Positions 61,184-64,000 of a stretch of DNA of 64,000 nucleotides are shown in pieces (the stretch's first letter is position 1; every line of letters begins with the position of its first letter). The DNA is taken from contig NZ_CP017946.1 of the NCBI RefSeq assembly GCF_003952665.1, positions 2,046,001 to 2,110,000 on the forward strand, written 5' to 3'. A program made the position numbers and the translations under genes. Source of the DNA: Bosea sp. Tri-49 (GTDB lineage: Bacteria; Pseudomonadota; Alphaproteobacteria; Rhizobiales; Beijerinckiaceae). The notes below the pieces were generated by a model. The model worked only from the letters and a program-made list of their open reading frames with translations. It did not search any database and had not been told where the DNA came from.

Positions 61184-62887
61184 TCAGAGCCCGCGCATGC
61201 GGGCGACGAGTTCCTCGACCAGCGGCTCGCGCTGCTCGACCTGGGCACGCGCGCGTCCTGCCATCGCCGGCAGCTCTTCCGGCCGCTGCTCGGAAAAGCG
61301 CATGCGCATCGTCGTCGCGACCGCCTCGCCGAAGGCGATCGCCTCGCGATTACCGATCGAGGAGAGGAAGGCGATGGTGCTGGCCGAGGCATCGGCAATG
61401 GCGGCGCGGATGATCTGCTGGTCGCGCTCATTGCCGAGGCGCATGGCGAACACGGTCGAGCATTGCGACAGGATGGTCGGATCGAGCTCGCCCGGGCGCT
61501 GCGTCACGATGCCGAGATAGGCGCCGTATTTGCGCCCCTCCTTGGCAATGCGGGCGATGGCCTGGCGGGTCGGCGCGAAACCGAGCGACTGGTCCTGCGG
61601 CACATAGCGATGCGCCTCTTCGCAGAGCAGCAGGATCTCGTAGCTGCCGCGGCTCGCCATGGCGAGGTCGAAGGCGAGCCGCGCCAGACTGGATGCCACC
61701 GCGTTGACGACCTCCGAGGGCAGCCCGGCGAGCTGGAATACGGTGATCGGACGGCCCCGGTGCGGCACGCGGAAGATCTGGCTGACCACCGGCGCGATCG
61801 TCTCCATGCTGTTGGCATGGGCGAAGAGGAAGCTGTAGCGCGGATCGCTGTATAGCGTTTCGAGCCTGATCCGGAGCGCGCGCAGGGTGGTGCGCGGATA
61901 GCGCAACTCGTGCAAGCCGATCAGTTCGTCGAGCGCGGCGAAGAGATCGGCGATGCGATAGGGCGCTGCGAGCTCGGCTGTTCCGCTGACTTCACCCGGC
62001 CGGCGCGCGCCGGGATCGAGTGGCCGCTTCAACACGCTGCTGCCGAGATCGCGCGCCATGTCATGGGCGGAGACGACGCGGTAGCGGCTGCGAGCCACCG
62101 CAATGACCTCACGCAGGATCTCGGTCTCGTCCTCCAACGGCGGACGGCCGCGGAAGACGATGTCGGCGAACTCCTCGAAGCGGAACAGCCAGAACGGAAG
62201 GTCGAGCGTGCTCGCGTCGATCCGCGCGGAGGTATCAGGGAAGGCGTGGGCGTATTCGTTGTGGGGATCGAGGATCAGCACCCGCAGATTGGGCTTCACT
62301 GCAACGGCCTTGCGCAGCATCAGCGCCACAGCGCTCGATTTGCCGACACCGGTAGTGCCGAGCACGGCGAAGTGGCGCGAGAGCAGACGCTCGATATCGA
62401 CACTCGCCGGAACCGCCGCATCCTGGGTCAGGACGCCGAGCGCGACGCCGCGGCGCTCGCCGAGATCATGGATGAGCGCCAGGTCGCGCGAGCGGATACG
62501 ATGAGCCAGCGCCCCGATCGGTGGGTAGGTGACGATACCACTGTTGAAGCGCGCCACGCCGTTCTCGCCGTCGACGACCTCGCCGAGCAGCTCGACTTCG
62601 ATCGCGATCGCATTGGGACCGGCCTCGTCCCAGACCGGCTGCAGCGCGCGCATCTCGTAGACAAGCCCGACGACGCGGCTCGTCCCGAGATTGATCGAGA
62701 TCAGGCGGCCGATGGCGCAGCCGTCATGGGCGCCGGGCGCAGGCCGGGACGCAGTCGCCGCGATGGTAGCACGCGCGCCCGAGCATGAGACGACGCGGCC
62801 GAGCGCGCGGTCGGCTGGCTGGTTCAAGTCGCGCCGATCCGGCGCGACCTTCGTCTCGAACTGCCGATGGTCGGCGGGAAGCTGCAT
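61184..62887 (-). CDS. HerA-type hexameric ATPase/helicase (DUF87)
   Basis: A 567-residue P-loop ATPase. The HAS-barrel is at about 27-130 (GRLISINLGTSRVVGLVYEM). Walker A is residues 177-185 (GTTGVGKSS), Walker B about 416-424 (YEILLLCEE), and IVTQRPGELDPTILSQCSTV with LGNERDQQIIRAA supply the sensor and arginine-finger region. HerA pumps DNA with the NurA nuclease in archaea; bacterial copies act in repair or in phage defence with nuclease partners. No nuclease, SIR2 or DUF4297 gene adjoins. The start is the ATG at 62887. Confidence 0.86.
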   Translation of the reverse strand: MQLPADHRQFETKVAPDRRDLNQPADRALGRVVSCSGARATIAATASRPAPGAHDGCAIGRLISINLGTSRVVGLVYEMRALQPVWDEAGPNAIAIEVELLGEVVDGENGVARFNSGIVTYPPIGALAHRIRSRDLALIHDLGERRGVALGVLTQDAAVPASVDIERLLSRHFAVLGTTGVGKSSAVALMLRKAVAVKPNLRVLILDPHNEYAHAFPDTSARIDASTLDLPFWLFRFEEFADIVFRGRPPLEDETEILREVIAVARSRYRVVSAHDMARDLGSSVLKRPLDPGARRPGEVSGTAELAAPYRIADLFAALDELIGLHELRYPRTTLRALRIRLETLYSDPRYSFLFAHANSMETIAPVVSQIFRVPHRGRPITVFQLAGLPSEVVNAVASSLARLAFDLAMASRGSYEILLLCEEAHRYVPQDQSLGFAPTRQAIARIAKEGRKYGAYLGIVTQRPGELDPTILSQCSTVFAMRLGNERDQQIIRAAIADASASTIAFLSSIGNREAIAFGEAVATTMRMRFSEQRPEELPAMAGRARAQVEQREPLVEELVARMRGL

Positions 62888-62959
62888 GACTGGTCTGGAA
62901 ACGCTGCGGGACGATGCCGGAAGCTAATTTCCAGGGCTTAACAACAGTCACGCCGCAGA

Positions 62960-62990
62960 TTGCGTGCAAATTCCATGAACGCACGCAATA
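62960..62990. promoter_or_regulatory. 9-bp inverted repeat ATTGCGTGC-N13-GCACGCAAT
   Basis: Perfect arms at 62960-62968 and 62982-62990 lie in the 202-base gap between divergent herA-type and pdxJ genes, about 100 bases from the pdxJ start. It is the only strong dyad there. It could be an operator for either gene; no T-tract. Confidence 0.45.
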
Positions 62991-63089
62991 CGTGTAGAAT
63001 TGATCACCAATACTGACGGCGTCGATCACATCCCTTGCCTTGAACCCGCGCCTGACGCGGCGTAGACGGCAAAGGACGAGGGGGCGACG

Positions 63090-63842
63090 ATGACCAAGAA
63101 CCGCTTGCGCCTGGGCGTGAACATCGACCATGTCGCGACCGTGCGGAATGCACGCGGCGGCACCCTGCCCGACCCGGTGCGCGCCGCGCTTCTGGCGGTG
63201 GCAGCCGGCGCCGACGGAATCACGGCCCATCTCCGCGAGGACCGGCGCCATATCCGCGACGCCGACATGCAAAGGCTCGCGAGCGAACTCTCCAAGCCGC
63301 TGAATTTCGAGATGGCGGCGACGGCTGAAATGATCGGCCTCGCCGAGAGGTTCAAGCCGCACGCGGCCTGTCTCGTGCCGGAGAAGCGTGAGGAACGCAC
63401 CACCGAAGGCGGGCTCGACGTGGTCGGCCAGGCGGGCGCATTGGCTGCACCGATCGCGCAGCTCAAAAGCGCCGGCTGCCGCGTCTCGCTGTTCATCGAA
63501 GCCGACGAGGCGCCCATCGCGATGGCTGCGAAGCTCGGCGCCCCGGTCGTCGAGCTCCATACCGGCACCTGGTGTCATGCCGTCGCCGATGGTCATGCCG
63601 ACAAGGCGCAGGCCGAGTTCGAGCGCCTCGCCAATGGCGCGGCATTCGCCGCCTCGCTCGGGCTGGAAGTCCATGCCGGTCACGGGCTCGACTACGACAC
63701 GGCCCGCAAGCTCGCCGGCGTTCCCGACTTCGTCGAGTTCAACATCGGCCATTTCCTGGTCGGCGAAGCGATCTTCGTCGGTTTCGAAACCGCGATCGCC
63801 GTGATGCGGCGGGCAATGGACGAAGGGCGCGCCGCCGGCTAG
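63090..63842 (+). CDS. pdxJ: pyridoxine 5'-phosphate synthase
   Basis: A 250-residue TIM barrel that forms pyridoxine 5'-phosphate from aminoacetone phosphate and deoxyxylulose 5-phosphate. [20 protein letters not shown], then [19 protein letters not shown] and [17 protein letters not shown] plus [13 protein letters not shown] are definitive. GACGAGGGGGCGACG precedes the ATG. acpS follows by nine bases, the common pdxJ-acpS pair. The usual upstream neighbour rel is 4.3 kb away, with four genes inserted. Confidence 0.96.
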   Translation: MTKNRLRLGVNIDHVATVRNARGGTLPDPVRAALLAVAAGADGITAHLREDRRHIRDADMQRLASELSKPLNFEMAATAEMIGLAERFKPHAACLVPEKREERTTEGGLDVVGQAGALAAPIAQLKSAGCRVSLFIEADEAPIAMAAKLGAPVVELHTGTWCHAVADGHADKAQAEFERLANGAAFAASLGLEVHAGHGLDYDTARKLAGVPDFVEFNIGHFLVGEAIFVGFETAIAVMRRAMDEGRAAG

Positions 63843-63851
63843 ACCGCTGGC

Positions 63852-64000
63852 ATGATCCTCGGCATCGGCTCCGATCTCTGCGACATCCGCCGCATCGAGA
63901 ATTCGCTCGCCCGCTTCGGCGAGCGTTTCACCCAACGCATCTTCACGCAAGGCGAGCAGGCGAAGTCCGATCGCCGCGCCACGCGCGCCGCATCCTATGC
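63852..64000 (+). CDS. acpS: holo-ACP synthase (partial, 3' end off the window)
   Basis: The first 49 residues are visible, starting [20 protein letters not shown] with the catalytic Asp8 in GSDLCDI and continuing [12 protein letters not shown]. It transfers phosphopantetheine from CoA to acyl carrier protein. The remaining two thirds, including the Glu of the metal site (RFAAKEA-type motif), lie past the right edge. Nine bases separate it from pdxJ. Confidence 0.9.
   Translation, partial: MILGIGSDLCDIRRIENSLARFGERFTQRIFTQGEQAKSDRRATRAASY

Noticed and set aside
59411..62887. complete HerA-nuclease phage defence system
   Set aside because: Only the ATPase is present; neighbours are a LysR, an azoreductase and pdxJ, so no system can be claimed.

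Overview
The window looks like chromosomal DNA of a high-GC alphaproteobacterium of the order Hyphomicrobiales (Rhizobiales). A Bosea-like genome is my best guess, but that is an inference from gene order and protein style, not a database match. Supporting signs are the blocks UQCC chaperone - DUF177 - plsX - fabH - ihfA - MerR, glyA/nrdR-ribD-ribE-ribH-nusB-thiL, rpoZ - rel and pdxJ - acpS, the LdtR/LdtP pair, a Mg-type HemB, and a Bpt-type leucyltransferase. Most of the window is ordinary core genome. I see no rRNA, tRNA, CRISPR array, insertion sequence or prophage.

Layout. 1-2.9 kb: a quinone/electrophile cluster (MhqD-like esterase, MhqO-like dioxygenase, DoxX protein, LysR). 2.9-4.2 kb: ferritin-like DUF892, a tiny membrane protein, and a guanidinium exporter (gdx/sugE) behind a two-hairpin leader that matches a guanidine-II riboswitch. 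4.2-9.2 kb: lipid and nucleoid housekeeping genes, with bamE. 9.3-16.7 kb: an EamA exporter, a K+-independent proton-pumping pyrophosphatase, ureidoglycine aminohydrolase with an MFS carrier, thiL, nusB. 16.7-22 kb: riboflavin genes, nrdR and glyA, interrupted by an unknown 316-aa gene on the other strand. 22-31.3 kb: accessory regulators and transporters (TetR/MFS, MerR/MFS with a SoxR-box-like promoter, NhaA, two SDRs, AraC, a GlcG/HbpS-like protein, an NTF2-fold protein).

31.4-35 kb: an L,D-transpeptidase and its probable regulator LdtR, separated by a clearly AT-rich membrane gene of unknown function. 35-43 kb: 3-hydroxyisobutyryl-CoA hydrolase, hemB, a LivH-like permease with a lipobox at its N-terminus, threonine dehydratase, RDD protein, two methyltransferases, Bpt. 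43.4-45.5 kb: a tight three-gene sugar-acid-type operon (RraA-like aldolase plus split UxaA/SuyAB-like dehydratase). 45.6-50.7 kb: a peptidoglycan-binding protein with an orphan 308-aa neighbour, a Tat-exported OpgD/OpgG-like glucan protein, DUF2336, an outer-membrane barrel. 50.8-56.5 kb: HxlR/DoxX, a 36-aa lipoprotein, parC, recO, a dispersed palindromic repeat, and a tautomerase divergent from a LysR gene. 56.5-64 kb: rel and rpoZ, then LysR/azoreductase and an orphan HerA-type ATPase, then pdxJ and the start of acpS.

I did not find an obviously new multi-gene system. The best leads are the riboswitch-gdx unit, the 316-aa protein inside the glyA-nrdR block, the AT-rich gene between ldtP and ldtR, the 120-aa/308-aa pair at 45.6-47 kb, the lipobox permease, and several sharp palindromes with no assigned factor. 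Starts were chosen by eye from Shine-Dalgarno spacing and family length.
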